Positions 1 through 9,579 of a DNA stretch of 58,792 bases are shown piece after piece (position 1 is the first letter of the stretch; each line of letters opens with the position of its first letter). Origin of the DNA: Corynebacterium curieae (GTDB taxonomy: Bacteria > Actinomycetota > Actinomycetes > Mycobacteriales > Mycobacteriaceae); NCBI RefSeq assembly GCF_027570035.1, contig NZ_JAKMUU010000008.1:1-58792 (forward strand). The letters run 5' to 3'. Made by a program: the position numbers and the translations under genes. The notes under the pieces are model-generated. The model made no database searches and was not told the origin of the DNA. It was given only the letters and a program-made list of their open reading frames with translations.

Positions 1-44
1 TTTGGTGTGGGGCTCCTCTGTCGAATCAAGGTGTCAGCGATCCC

Positions 45-2096
45 TTAGTCCGCTGCTTCCTCCGGCTTCGGGGGAATGCGGAGCAAAACATCACTCGGGG
101 TAACCCGGCCGGTTTCACCGGAGACCGCGCCGAACTTGGCGGCGTTAGTGACCACAACCGGGGTAATCAGGTTATAGCCCTTGGAACGGATGAATTCTGG
201 GTCAAAGCTAATCAACTTATCGCCCGCGGAAATGCGTTGCTTCTTTTCCACGTGAACTTCGAAGCCTTCGCCGCCCAGTTCCACGGTATCGAGGCCAACG
301 TGGATGAGCAGCTGCACGCCATTGTCAAGGCTTAGGCCGACCGCGTGGCCGGACTTCTGAACGGTGAGCACTTTGCCGTCGGCAGGCGCATAAACGGTGT
401 TGCCAGTTGGCTGGACCGCCATGCCAGGTCCCAGCTTTGCCCGAGCAAAGATCGGATCCGGAACCTCCGAAAGGTCTACTGCCTCACCCTCTAGAGGGGA
501 CTCCAGCACGATGGAGTCCTGCTCAGCCGGCTTGGCGGCGATGCCAGTAGCAGCAGCGCCCGCAGCGCTGGCAGGAACGGCTCCACCCTTGTCCGAGGCG
601 TCTTCGTCCGCCCCCTTGTGGGACTTAAACTCCGAACGCGCAGCTACCTCTTCAACAGACTCTCCTTGTTCGCGCGCAATTCGCTCCAAATCTGCTTGCT
701 TTTCTTCCGCGGTGCGGTAGCCAAAGAACAATGTCAGGAGGAAGGAGGTTACGAACGCGACGGTGATACCGAGGGCGTAGCCCAATTGCGGAGTCATTGC
801 ACTAGTCGTTAGCGCAGAGGTAAAGACAAACGCCTCAGCTCGGACATCGAAAAGACCGATGACTGCGCCACCCAGCGCACATCCCGGCAACAGCCTGTAA
901 TAGCTGCGGCGGAAACGCAATAGGATGCCGTACAGCGATGGCTCCGACACGCCGCCAAGCATGCCTGCGGCGAAGGCGCCAATGGAAACCTGGCGCATGG
1001 CATTGTTCTTTTCTTTAAAGGATATAACCATGACCGCGCCCACGACGCCGAAGCAGGCGAAGTTCCATGCACCCATTGGCCCCTGGATGAAGTCGTAGCC
1101 ATAGGTAGCGATGTTTTGGATCATGATGACGTTAAGTGGCCAGTGCAAGCCCATGGGAACCAGGAATGGGTACAGCAGTGGAATAACGATTGCCAGGATA
1201 AACGGCGAGAAATCATTGATCTGGTAAAGAACCCAAGAGATGCCATTGCCCACACCAATGCCGAACGGGCCAAGAAGGAAAGCCGTTGCCGGGATCATAA
1301 TAAGCAAGGAGAAGAACGGCACGAAAACCATGTGCACGGTGCTCGGAATAATCTTCTTAAGGCCCTTTTCCACCCAGTACAGGCCGATTGCTGCCAAGAT
1401 GGGCGGGAAGACTTGGGAGCCATAAGAGTTGATGACCAGCGGCAAACCGAAGACGTTGACGGTATCGCCCTGTTCGCCAAGGGACAAAAACTCCGGAGTC
1501 AAAAGTGCTGCCGGAATAGCGGCAGAGACCCACATATTCGCGCCCAACTTCTGGGCTGCAGTGGCACCGACCATCACCGGCAAGAAGTAGAAGACCGACT
1601 GGTACATTGCATGTGCTAGGCGGAAGCCCTCCGGCTGCTCCTCCAGCGGAGCGCGGAAATCCTGGATACCAACAGTATCCGCCAAGATCAGCAGCATGAT
1701 GATGAGCGAAGCGCCCAAAAGTGCCCAGAGGACTGGGCGGAAGGTATCCGAGAGGAATTCGAAGCAGTAATCTACCCAGTCATATTTGCCACGAACACCG
1801 TCATATTCCTTCTTAGAGGAAGAATCCTTGTCGCTGGAGGCGTGTACGCCGGGCTGCTTGATGATTTCGCTGTAGTAGTCAGCAACGCCGCCGCCCATAA
1901 CCACCTGGTAGCCGTGGGCGCCTTGAGGCACGGTTCCTAGTACCGCTGGGTCGCTGTCGAGCTTGTCCTTGTCAACTTTCCCCGCATCAGCAAGTTGGAA
2001 GCGAAGGCGCGTTGCGCAGTGCGTAAGCGACGTGATGTTGTCAGCGCCGCCGATGCTTTCAACGATGTGGGTGGAAGTGTCCTTAACAGATGCCAC
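45..2096 (-). CDS. ptsG: Glucose-specific PTS permease EIIBCA
   Basis: This 683-residue enzyme imports and phosphorylates glucose using phosphate relayed from HPr. The EIIB domain is N-terminal, with the phosphorylated cysteine near residue 27 in the THCATRLRF motif. The multi-spanning EIIC domain covers about residues 110-460, and an Ala-rich linker leads to a C-terminal EIIA domain with its active histidine near residue 599 in IHVGLDTV. Length and sequence closely match PtsG of C. glutamicum as I remember it. The GTG start is preceded by GAGGAG six bases away. It lies downstream of rpsA, as in related genomes. A sucrose or beta-glucoside EII is less likely given the PtsG-like EIIC motifs. 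Confidence 0.95.
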   Translation of the reverse strand: MASVKDTSTHIVESIGGADNITSLTHCATRLRFQLADAGKVDKDKLDSDPAVLGTVPQGAHGYQVVMGGGVADYYSEIIKQPGVHASSDKDSSSKKEYDGVRGKYDWVDYCFEFLSDTFRPVLWALLGASLIIMLLILADTVGIQDFRAPLEEQPEGFRLAHAMYQSVFYFLPVMVGATAAQKLGANMWVSAAIPAALLTPEFLSLGEQGDTVNVFGLPLVINSYGSQVFPPILAAIGLYWVEKGLKKIIPSTVHMVFVPFFSLLIMIPATAFLLGPFGIGVGNGISWVLYQINDFSPFILAIVIPLLYPFLVPMGLHWPLNVIMIQNIATYGYDFIQGPMGAWNFACFGVVGAVMVISFKEKNNAMRQVSIGAFAAGMLGGVSEPSLYGILLRFRRSYYRLLPGCALGGAVIGLFDVRAEAFVFTSALTTSAMTPQLGYALGITVAFVTSFLLTLFFGYRTAEEKQADLERIAREQGESVEEVAARSEFKSHKGADEDASDKGGAVPASAAGAAATGIAAKPAEQDSIVLESPLEGEAVDLSEVPDPIFARAKLGPGMAVQPTGNTVYAPADGKVLTVQKSGHAVGLSLDNGVQLLIHVGLDTVELGGEGFEVHVEKKQRISAGDKLISFDPEFIRSKGYNLITPVVVTNAAKFGAVSGETGRVTPSDVLLRIPPKPEEAAD

Positions 2097-2299
2097 TTCT
2101 TACTCCTCAGTTCAAAACTATTCATAACCAGCAGTGCACTGGCTATAACGTCACATTTGAGTATAAGAGTATTCCCACACGAACAAAAGCCCGTTTTGTG
2201 GACTTCTCAGGATCATTCTTCCTGTTTCCACCTTTGTTGGCTGGTCAAAAGCGTGTAAGCCTCTAAACGGCTAGCAAACGATTGCACAAGGTGTTTCAA

Positions 2300-2349
2300 A
2301 AATCACAAAAGCCGCGCCCACCCCATCGTGGTGATGGAGCGGGCGCGGC
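2300..2349 (-). terminator. Rho-independent terminator of rpsA
   Basis: GCCGCGCCC (2311-2319) pairs perfectly with GGGCGCGGC (2341-2349). On the minus strand the hairpin is followed by TTTTGTGATTTTTG. It lies just past the rpsA stop codon and separates it from ptsG. Confidence 0.85.
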
Positions 2350-2401
2350 CGTGCAGCTGTAACGCTAAGCCATAAAGCCCACCGTGAACTAAGCGGTTAT
2401 C

Positions 2402-3862
2402 TTAGTTGCCAGCGAGCTTGTCACGCAGTGCAGCAAGCTGCTCGTCGGAAGCCAAGGAGCCGCCAACCTCTGCCTGAGTCTCGGATGCCGGAGCTGCATC
2501 GGAGGAATCAGAGGAGTAGTTGGAGGACTCTGCAGACTCAGCAGCCTCAGCGGCTGCGGCGCGGTTGCGCTCGATCTGAGCGGTGTGCAGGTTGAAGCGA
2601 CGCTCGGACTCTGCGTAGCGTGCCTCCCAAGCCTGACGCTGCTCGTCGAAGCCTTCCTTCCACTCGTTGGTCTCAGGGTCGAAGCCCTCAGGGAAGACGT
2701 AGTTGCCCTGCTCGTCGTAGGAGTCAGCCATGCCGTACTTGGACGGATCGAACTCTTCGGTGTAGTCCTCATCTGCCTGCTTAACGGACAGGGAGATACG
2801 ACGACGCTCGAGATCGATGTCGATGACCTTGACCATAACTTCCTGGCCAACGGTGACAACCTGGTCCGGAACCTCGACGTGGCGCTGAGCCAGCTCGGAG
2901 ATGTGAACCAGGCCCTCGATGCCCTCCTCGACGCGAACGAAGGCGCCGAACGGAACAAGCTTGGTGACCTTGCCCGGAACGATCTGGCCCACAGCGTGGG
3001 TGCGGGCGAATACGCGCCACGGATCTTCCTGGGTAGCCTTCAGGGACAGGGAAACGCGCTCGCGGTCCAGATCGACGTCCAGAACCTCAACGGTTACCTC
3101 GTCACCAACGGTGACAACCTCGGATGGGTGATCGATGTGCTTCCAAGACAGCTCGGAAACGTGAACCAGGCCGTCGACACCGCCGAGATCGACGAAGGCG
3201 CCGAAGTTGACGATGGAGGAAACAACGCCCTTGCGGACCTGCCCCTTCTGCAGCTGGTGCAGGAACTCGGAGCGAACCTCGGACTGGGTCTGCTCCAGGT
3301 ATGCACGGCGGGACAGGACAACGTTGTTGCGCTGCTTGTCCAGCTCGATGATCTTTGCTTCCAGCTCCTGGCCGATGTACGGCTCCAGGTCACGGACGCG
3401 ACGCATCTCAACCAGAGATGCAGGCAGGAAGCCACGCAGGCCGATATCCAGGATGAGGCCGCCCTTGACAACCTCGATAACGGTACCGGTAACAGGCTCT
3501 TCCTTGGCCTGCAGCTCCTCGATGGCGCCCCATGCGCGCTCGTACTGTGCACGCTTCTTGGACAGGATCAGGCGACCTTCCTTGTCCTCCTTGGTGAGAA
3601 CAAGTGCGTCAACCTCATCGCCGACCTCAACAACCTCGTCTGGGTTGACGTCGTGCTTAATGGACAGCTCACGGGAAGGGATAACACCTTCGGTCTTGTA
3701 TCCGATGTCCAGCAGTACCTCGTCGTGGTCAACCTTGACGACGGTACCCTCGACAATGTCACCATCGTTGAAGTACTTGATGGTGGCGTCTACAGCTGCG
3801 AGGAAGTCCTCTGCGGTTCCGATATCGTTGATCGCAACCTGCGGGGTATTAGAAGATGGCAT
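2402..3862 (-). CDS. rpsA: 30S ribosomal protein S1
   Basis: Ribosomal protein S1 binds mRNA on the small subunit and helps initiation. The 486-residue product carries four S1 RNA-binding domains, at roughly residues 36-105, 120-190, 208-277 and 293-362. The last two show the conserved FGAFV and GLVHVSEL/GLVHISEL motifs. An acidic, Ser/Ala-rich tail follows. The ATG at 3862 (MPSSNTPQ) is chosen over an upstream start because it gives the length usual in corynebacteria and begins where similarity begins. The gene is divergent from the methyltransferase gene across about 250 bases. Confidence 0.95.
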   Translation of the reverse strand: MPSSNTPQVAINDIGTAEDFLAAVDATIKYFNDGDIVEGTVVKVDHDEVLLDIGYKTEGVIPSRELSIKHDVNPDEVVEVGDEVDALVLTKEDKEGRLILSKKRAQYERAWGAIEELQAKEEPVTGTVIEVVKGGLILDIGLRGFLPASLVEMRRVRDLEPYIGQELEAKIIELDKQRNNVVLSRRAYLEQTQSEVRSEFLHQLQKGQVRKGVVSSIVNFGAFVDLGGVDGLVHVSELSWKHIDHPSEVVTVGDEVTVEVLDVDLDRERVSLSLKATQEDPWRVFARTHAVGQIVPGKVTKLVPFGAFVRVEEGIEGLVHISELAQRHVEVPDQVVTVGQEVMVKVIDIDLERRRISLSVKQADEDYTEEFDPSKYGMADSYDEQGNYVFPEGFDPETNEWKEGFDEQRQAWEARYAESERRFNLHTAQIERNRAAAAEAAESAESSNYSSDSSDAAPASETQAEVGGSLASDEQLAALRDKLAGN

Positions 3863-4111
3863 ATTTAAAAATGCTCCGAATAAATGTAGGAAATCGAAAT
3901 TGGACAACTGCGAGTCTCTCGAAAAAAGCTTGCTACGCTGCTCAAATACAGCAAAAGAAGAAATATTCGATCCCGCCTCGTGATTGCTTAAAGCCTTCCT
4001 ACAGGGACTTAGAACAAGCCGTGGCATAGACACGCCCGTCCAACACTACATCTGTCCAGCTTAAAGGGCAAATACGCGCCCCAACTTTTTCGCAAAGGAT
4101 TTTCTCCCACC

Positions 4112-4831
4112 GTGACTTCCCCATCGCAAGCGAACCGAGCCTACTGGGATGACGACGCCGCCAACTACCACGCCGAGCACCCCGAATACCTTTCTTCTTT
4201 CTACTGGTGCCCAGAAATGCTGCACGAAGGCCAGGCGCACCTGCTTGGCAACGTCTCGAATTCCTCGGTCCTCGAAATTGGCTGTGGCTCCGCCTCGTGC
4301 ACCGAATGGCTGCAGTCGCGCGCGCACTTCGCTACCGGCTTCGATATCTCCCGCGGCATGCTTAACCACGCTGCACCTGGACTCCCATTAGTCCAAGCCG
4401 ATGCGCTTTCACTCCCCTACGCCACCGACGCCTTCGACGACGCATTCTCGGCGTTCGGAGCCTTTCCCTTCCTTGCCAATCTTGACTTAGCTCTAAGTGA
4501 AGTCTCCCGCGTTCTTAAGCCAAGCGGTCGCTTTGTCCTTTCGACCAACCACCCGATGCGCTGGATTTTCCCCGACGACCCCACCGATCTCAGCTATTTC
4601 GATCGCGCCTATCTGGAGCAAGATCGCGATGGCTACCTCACCTATGCTGAGTTCCATCGCACCATAGCCGACTGGTTTAAGGCCTTACAGGGCGAAGGCC
4701 CGTTCCTTCTCGGGGACATCATCGAGCCCGAATGGCCAATGGATCTCACCACCACGTGGGGCCAATGGTCGCCGAAGCGCGGCGAAACCTTCCCCGGCAC
4801 GATCATTTTCGTCTGCCGGAATTGCCGCTAA
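4112..4831 (+). CDS. Class I SAM-dependent methyltransferase
   Basis: The 239-residue protein has the class I methyltransferase fold. Motif I is VLEIGCGSASC near residue 50, an acidic FDIS follows, and a motif IV-like stretch and LKPSGRFVLS are present further on. The substrate cannot be inferred. The GTG start at 4112 follows AAAGGAT. It sits between rpsA and polA, where related corynebacteria also have a methyltransferase gene as I recall, and three bases separate it from the RDD gene downstream, so the two are probably cotranscribed. Confidence 0.85.
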   Translation: MTSPSQANRAYWDDDAANYHAEHPEYLSSFYWCPEMLHEGQAHLLGNVSNSSVLEIGCGSASCTEWLQSRAHFATGFDISRGMLNHAAPGLPLVQADALSLPYATDAFDDAFSAFGAFPFLANLDLALSEVSRVLKPSGRFVLSTNHPMRWIFPDDPTDLSYFDRAYLEQDRDGYLTYAEFHRTIADWFKALQGEGPFLLGDIIEPEWPMDLTTTWGQWSPKRGETFPGTIIFVCRNCR

Positions 4832-4834
4832 CCT

Positions 4835-5311
4835 ATGGGCATGGTCTTGGATCGAATTGGCTTACTCTTGCGCCGCGGCCTCGCATGGTGGATCGATTCC
4901 TTTCTCGCAGCCGCCATCATCATGGTCGTGAAATGGATCGTAAATGCAGCGGCTGACCATCCCCTTTCCGGTGACGCCCTAGAAACCTACAACGCGATAG
5001 CGACAGCGGTGGTCTTCTTTGTTTATCGCGTGTGGGTAGAAGCCACAAGGTCCACCTCGCTCGGCAAATGGTCACTGCAGCTAGAAATCATCGCTACTCG
5101 CCCTGGGTTCTTCACCTCGTGTCTGCGCAATTCCTGGCTATTGCTGACAATGTTGACGTTGACAGGCTGGCCCGGAGTTTTACCGCTACTTCTGGGCATT
5201 CTTAGCATTAGCCTGCTTGCTTTCGGCCAAACACCTTTTGACATGTTGGCCAATTGCCTAGTTGAGCGCCGGGCTCAGATGGATACGCCTTCTTTTCGCG
5301 GCACAAGGTAA
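4835..5311 (+). CDS. RDD family membrane protein
   Basis: This 158-residue integral membrane protein begins with the R...D pattern that defines RDD proteins (LLRRGLAWWIDSFL, residues 10-23). Three hydrophobic segments follow. The conserved SLGKW motif occurs near residue 75. RDD proteins are poorly understood; some are linked to ion transport. It follows the methyltransferase gene by three bases. Its 3' end overlaps the convergent gene 5275-5631 by 37 bases. Confidence 0.8.
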   Translation: MGMVLDRIGLLLRRGLAWWIDSFLAAAIIMVVKWIVNAAADHPLSGDALETYNAIATAVVFFVYRVWVEATRSTSLGKWSLQLEIIATRPGFFTSCLRNSWLLLTMLTLTGWPGVLPLLLGILSISLLAFGQTPFDMLANCLVERRAQMDTPSFRGTR

Positions 5312-5631
5312 TACAGGAGCGCAAAGGCCGCCAAGACAGCGAACATCCACGAAGATGGAAAAAGGAATGCTAGTGCCGTAGCTACAACCATCACCGCAGC
5401 GGCCGTTAGCCTCCTGACCTTGGGGTTAGGTGCCGCGCGGGCGATGGTCATGGCGGCCACAAAGTACGACGTTGCAATCATTCCGTACCCGATTGCGGTG
5501 ACCTTATTCTCTGCAAGAAACTGCGCCAGTCCGAGGCCAGCAATATCGGACGCAAGAAGACTCACTTGAATAACCCAGAGGCTTTCAAAAAGGCGTAGAA
5601 TCCATTTTTTGGTTTTCTCTTCTAGCGTCAC
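5275..5631 (-). CDS. Small membrane protein, unknown function
   Basis: The 118-residue product has a charged N-terminus and about four hydrophobic segments, ending in a short basic tail. I do not recognise a family. The GTG start (5629-5631) has GAAAGGAAA upstream, at a somewhat long spacing of about 11 bases. It converges with the RDD gene and the 3' ends overlap, which is acceptable for two real genes. Confidence 0.6.
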   Translation of the reverse strand: MTLEEKTKKWILRLFESLWVIQVSLLASDIAGLGLAQFLAENKVTAIGYGMIATSYFVAAMTIARAAPNPKVRRLTAAAVMVVATALAFLFPSSWMFAVLAAFALLYYLVPRKEGVSI

Positions 5632-5706
5632 TGCGCGGCGTTTCCTTTCATAGTTTCTACACTCGGACTCATAAATCCTTCCGCACAGAAAAGGCTACCT
5701 AAAAAC

Positions 5707-6666
5707 TTATTGCGCATCCCGCCACAGATTCTGAACTTTCCGCTGTGCGTAGCCGGGTATCCCTAAGTCCTCGATGGCTTTCCTATTCCACGTTCCACGA
5801 ACTTGGCCGTCCACAACGATGGCGCGGCGGAATACCCCACGGTTTCCTGGAACGAGTACCTCGTGGACTTCGTTAGTCATGGCAAAGTAGCGGTCCTGGT
5901 AGCCCAAGATATATTCGTCAAAAGCTCCTAGTAGAAAGACTGATTACTTCTTTCGCGCTTCGTCCATTTCCATTACTTCTGCCGACACAAGGTCCTGGGA
6001 TTCTTCTCCACAGCGAATAATATCGGGCGGAAGGCATTGGGTAGCTGGCCGTACTAGTCTTTGCGGGAGCTTTGTCCACCAGGCAAAGTCTTGCAGCGTT
6101 GCGGGACCGTGCGTTCGGAAGTACCGAGTCATCAGTTCCGCAGTCGCCGCAACTATATCGCCGTTGAAGGTCTCCTCTACCCCCGGCAAATCCACCGGTG
6201 TAATAAGCTGATCGGCTCCCGAATAGACGGCGTGACCGCTTTCCATTGCTACACGCACAACGTGCCAGAAAGCCACCTCGGGCAAAGTTGTGGCAGCCCG
6301 TTCTTTGAGCTCGGCACGCGATAGCGGACGATCAATGAGCTTGTTCACCTCCGGCCGCAGCTCAACATCACCCTTGCGCCCCTTTGCACAAAGTTCGGTT
6401 ATCCAGCCTATGTCCTTGATAGAAGCCGCGAAGAGGGTATTGCGGATGGGGTACCCACGCACAATATTTCCAGCATCCGAGTGGTCTTCCGCCCGCAAGG
6501 CAAGTGAGCGCCCTACGGAATGCAGATCTTGGCCTTGCATGACGCCGAAAGAACGGACTACTTCCTCAGCGCTCTTCCACCGCTGTACGGTTAGGCCTTG
6601 AGAGGCGAGCCTAAGGCGCGCCTTGTCTCTCCGGGAGAAAATAGCCGAACTAGTGGGCCGCGGCAT
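5707..6666 (-). pseudogene. AlkZ-like winged-helix DNA glycosylase, in-frame stop
   Basis: The frame encodes a protein of the AlkZ/AlkX-like winged-helix family (HTH_42), whose members unhook or excise damaged bases. Typical features include RLRLASQGL near the start, SFGVMQGQD and a late GAFDEYILGYQDR block. A single TAA at 5944-5946 interrupts the frame after about 240 codons; the remaining 78 codons continue in the same frame, so this is a nonsense change and not a frameshift. The likely ATG at 6666 overlaps the polA stop by 17 bases. The stop falls before the conserved C-terminal block, so the truncated product is probably inactive, unless the stop is read through or is a sequencing error. 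Confidence 0.75.
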
Positions 6667-9298
6667 CCCAATCCTTGCCGGCACCGGCAGAGACCTCCAG
6701 CGGTACGTTGAGCTCGATGGCGGAATCCATCTCACGTTCCAGAATCTCACGGACCTTGTCGGCTTCACCGGGAGCGACCTCGACTACCAATTCATCGTGC
6801 ACCTGGAGCAACACGCGGGACTTCAGCCCCTGCAGTGCGCGGTCTACACGAATCATCGCCACCTTAATGATGTCAGCAGCTGTTCCCTGAATTGGGGCGT
6901 TGAGTGCGGCGCGCTCTGCGTTCTCGCGCGCTAGCCGGTTATCAGAGTTGAGCTCCGGCAAGTAGCGGCGGCGACCGAAAAGGGTCGCCGTGTACCCGTC
7001 CTTGCGAGCCTGGACCACGACTTCATCGAGGTACTTCTTCACGCCACCAAAGCGCTCGAAGTAACTTTCCATGATGGACTTTGCTTCCCCAGCAGGGATG
7101 CCTAATTGCTGGGAAAGCCCGAAAGCAGAAAGCCCGTATACCAATCCATAAGACATGGCCTTAACCCGGCGGCGCAACTCCGCAGTAACTTGATCGACGG
7201 GCACATCGAAGACTCGGGAACCTACATAATTGTGCAGGTCTTCGCCTTCCTTGTAGGCCTCGATGAGGCCCGGGTCCGCGGAGAGGTGTGCCATTACACG
7301 CATCTCAATCTGCGAGTAGTCCGCAGTCATGAGCTCATCGAACCCATTGCCAACGATGAAGGCGGAACGGATCTGGCGGCCGGCCTCCGTACGCACCGGG
7401 ATATTCTGCAGGTTGGGTTCGGTAGACGACAAACGGCCGGTCGAGGCTACCGTCTGGTTAAACGTGGTGTGAATGCGGCCGTCGGGCTGGACGGTTTTGA
7501 TAAGCCCTTCCAGTGTCGTCTTCATCTTCTGGTACTCGCGGTGCGCCAGGAGGTGGTCAAGGAAGGGATGGGGGTTCTTGGCCGCGAGCTGTTCAATCTC
7601 CTTGGCCGCGGTGGAATAACCCGTCTTCGTCTTCTTGGTCTTGGGCAGCTCGAAAGTCTCAAAGAGTACAGTTTGCAGCTGCTTTGGCGAGTTAAGGTTG
7701 AGCTTGTCATCGCCTGCAAGCTCGCGAGCGGCGCGCTCTTGTTCGGCAACTTGCTCTACGAAGGCATCCTTCTGAGTTTCGAGAATGTCTACGTCGACGG
7801 CAATCCCGGTAGCTTCCATGCGCGCCAGGATGGTTACCAAGGGCAGTTCCAAGTCGGTATATAGCTCGAAGGAGTCAATCTCCTGCAGCTCTGTGGTGAG
7901 CCTTTCTGCAAGCTCCATAATTGCTGCGGCCTGGTCCACTAGGGAGGAATCATCCAGCAGGGAAAGCTGTTCCGTGGCGGCGCCGAGAGTCTTTTGGAGG
8001 TGGCGCTGGTAGACGTCGGCAAGCGCGTAGGTGCGCTGCCCGGGGCGCAACAGGTAAGCGGCAAGGGCCGTGTCATGGGCAATGCCTGCCAGCTCAATGC
8101 CGCGGCCGGCGAGCATATGGTAAGCAGCCTTCGCCTCGTGGAAATACTTCGGCGCATCGGACTCCAACCACTGCGCTAGGGCCTTATCATCCTCGGCAGA
8201 AAGATCGCCCAGCTCCACTTGCAGGCCGTGGCGCTCTTGGTCCACAAAAGCAATCGCCGAAGCATCACCCTGCCCCGGGTTTCCCTCGCCTTGAACATAA
8301 ACCGCAACGTGTTCACGGCCAGGCAGCCATTGGGACAGTGGCTCATCATCGATGACCGTCTCAAGCTCTTGGACTTCCTCGGCCTGCTGCGCTGCCTCAG
8401 CGCCGTCATTGGGGAGGGCGGCGAGTACGCGATCGCGCAGGTTGGTACCAAACTCGAGGTCATCGAACTTGGCGGCTACATCGGCGACCTTGGCTTCCTT
8501 AAAGGCTAAGTCATCGGGACCGACCTCCAGGTCCATATCGGTAATCATCTGGGTGAGCTTGCGATTCATCTGCACCTGTTCGATGCGCTCGCGGAAGTTA
8601 TTGCCTACCACGCCCCTAATTTCTTCGGCGTGCTCCACCAAGGAAGCCAAGTCTCCATACTTTACTATCCACTTGGTGGCGGTCTTCTCGCCCACCTTAG
8701 GGATCCCTGGCAAGTTATCGGAAGGATCGCCGCGCAACGCGGCAAAGTCTGGGTACTGCGCAGGTGTGAGACCGTACTTCTCCTCTACCGCAGCAGGGGT
8801 GAAGCGGTGAAGGGTAGACACACCCTTCATGGGATAGAGCACAGTAGTGGACTCATTAACCAACTGCAGGTAGTCACGGTCACCGGTAACGATGAGGGTC
8901 TCATAATCCTGTGCCTCGGTCGCAAGGGTAGCCAGAATGTCATCGGCCTCGAAGTTCTCACGGGACAGGGTGGTAATTCCTAGGACCTCAAGGACCTCGC
9001 GAATGATATCGACCTGACCCTTGAATTCCTCCGGCGCAGCCTCGCGCTGCGCCTTATAGTCTGGGAACATCTCGGTGCGGAAGGTCTTGCGCCCCACATC
9101 GAATGCCACCGCGATGGCATCTGGGGTTTCCTCCGCCACGATATTGGAAAGCATCGATAAAAAGCCATACACGGCATTGGTGTGCTGGCCGCCAGAGGTA
9201 GAAAAATTGTCTACCGGCAAGGCATAAAACGCACGAAATGCCATGGAGTGGCCGTCAATGAGCAGAAGTCGAGGCTGATTAGTAGTCACCTGCCCCAT
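6650..9298 (-). CDS. polA: DNA polymerase I
   Basis: DNA polymerase I fills gaps and removes RNA primers during replication and repair. The N-terminal 5'-3' exonuclease begins with LLLIDGHSMAFRAFYALP and contains TGDRDYLQLV. The middle 3'-5' exonuclease-like domain lacks its acidic catalytic residues, as usual in actinobacteria. The polymerase domain shows TADYSQIEMRVMAHLS, the O-helix RRRVKAMSYGLVYGLS and LLQVHDELVVE. The ATG at 9298 gives about 882 residues. A GTG at 9289, nine bases in, has better ribosome-binding spacing (AGGATGGGG) and may be the true start. It is divergent from tRNA-Leu. Confidence 0.95.
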   Translation of the reverse strand: MGQVTTNQPRLLLIDGHSMAFRAFYALPVDNFSTSGGQHTNAVYGFLSMLSNIVAEETPDAIAVAFDVGRKTFRTEMFPDYKAQREAAPEEFKGQVDIIREVLEVLGITTLSRENFEADDILATLATEAQDYETLIVTGDRDYLQLVNESTTVLYPMKGVSTLHRFTPAAVEEKYGLTPAQYPDFAALRGDPSDNLPGIPKVGEKTATKWIVKYGDLASLVEHAEEIRGVVGNNFRERIEQVQMNRKLTQMITDMDLEVGPDDLAFKEAKVADVAAKFDDLEFGTNLRDRVLAALPNDGAEAAQQAEEVQELETVIDDEPLSQWLPGREHVAVYVQGEGNPGQGDASAIAFVDQERHGLQVELGDLSAEDDKALAQWLESDAPKYFHEAKAAYHMLAGRGIELAGIAHDTALAAYLLRPGQRTYALADVYQRHLQKTLGAATEQLSLLDDSSLVDQAAAIMELAERLTTELQEIDSFELYTDLELPLVTILARMEATGIAVDVDILETQKDAFVEQVAEQERAARELAGDDKLNLNSPKQLQTVLFETFELPKTKKTKTGYSTAAKEIEQLAAKNPHPFLDHLLAHREYQKMKTTLEGLIKTVQPDGRIHTTFNQTVASTGRLSSTEPNLQNIPVRTEAGRQIRSAFIVGNGFDELMTADYSQIEMRVMAHLSADPGLIEAYKEGEDLHNYVGSRVFDVPVDQVTAELRRRVKAMSYGLVYGLSAFGLSQQLGIPAGEAKSIMESYFERFGGVKKYLDEVVVQARKDGYTATLFGRRRYLPELNSDNRLARENAERAALNAPIQGTAADIIKVAMIRVDRALQGLKSRVLLQVHDELVVEVAPGEADKVREILEREMDSAIELNVPLEVSAGAGKDWDAAAH

Positions 9299-9448
9299 CC
9301 TAGAGAACCAGGCCGACATCCGAGCACCCTGGTGCACGATTGCCGGTTGACGTGGGCATTCCCCCACTACCCCTGACCCAATTAGGAATTCGTCGATGCT
9401 CTGCGCTACTATTTTCACAGTCGAAGGCAGCCAGCCTTTACACTGTGC

Positions 9449-9522
9449 GCCCCTGTAGCCCAATTGGCAGAGGCAACGGATTCAAAACCCGTCCAGTGTG
9501 AGTTCGAGTCTCACCAGGGGCA
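9449..9522 (+). tRNA. tRNA-Leu (anticodon CAA)
   Basis: A full cloverleaf folds by eye: the seven-base-pair acceptor GCCCCTG/CAGGGGC, a D-arm, an anticodon arm with loop TTCAAAA (anticodon CAA at 9483-9485), and a T-arm GTGAG-TTCGAGT-CTCAC. The discriminator is A and no CCA is encoded. The variable loop is only about five bases (CCAGT), not the long arm usual for bacterial leucine tRNAs. Position 31-39 is an A-C mismatch. Identity as Leu rests on the anticodon and A73. Confidence 0.85.
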
Positions 9523-9532
9523 CAAAGAGAAA

Positions 9533-9573
9533 ACCTCGGACCTTTTCTTACTGATTTGGTTCGAGGTCCTTTT
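9533..9573 (+). terminator. Terminator of tRNA-Leu
   Basis: ACCTCGGACC (9533-9542) pairs with GGTTCGAGGT (9558-9567) with one G-T wobble and is followed by CCTTTT. It lies eleven bases past the tRNA. Confidence 0.8.
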
Positions 9574-9579
9574 AATGAT

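Noticed and set aside
1116..1619. 167-codon plus-strand frame opposite ptsG
   Set aside because: It is a shadow of ptsG membrane-domain codons with no start signal.
2585..3868. 427-codon plus-strand open frame opposite rpsA
   Set aside because: It is the antisense of rpsA, with a repetitive Asp/Leu/Asn-rich composition produced by the rpsA codon pattern, and has no start signal.
7106..7864. 252-codon plus-strand frame opposite polA
   Set aside because: It is a shadow of the polA coding sequence.
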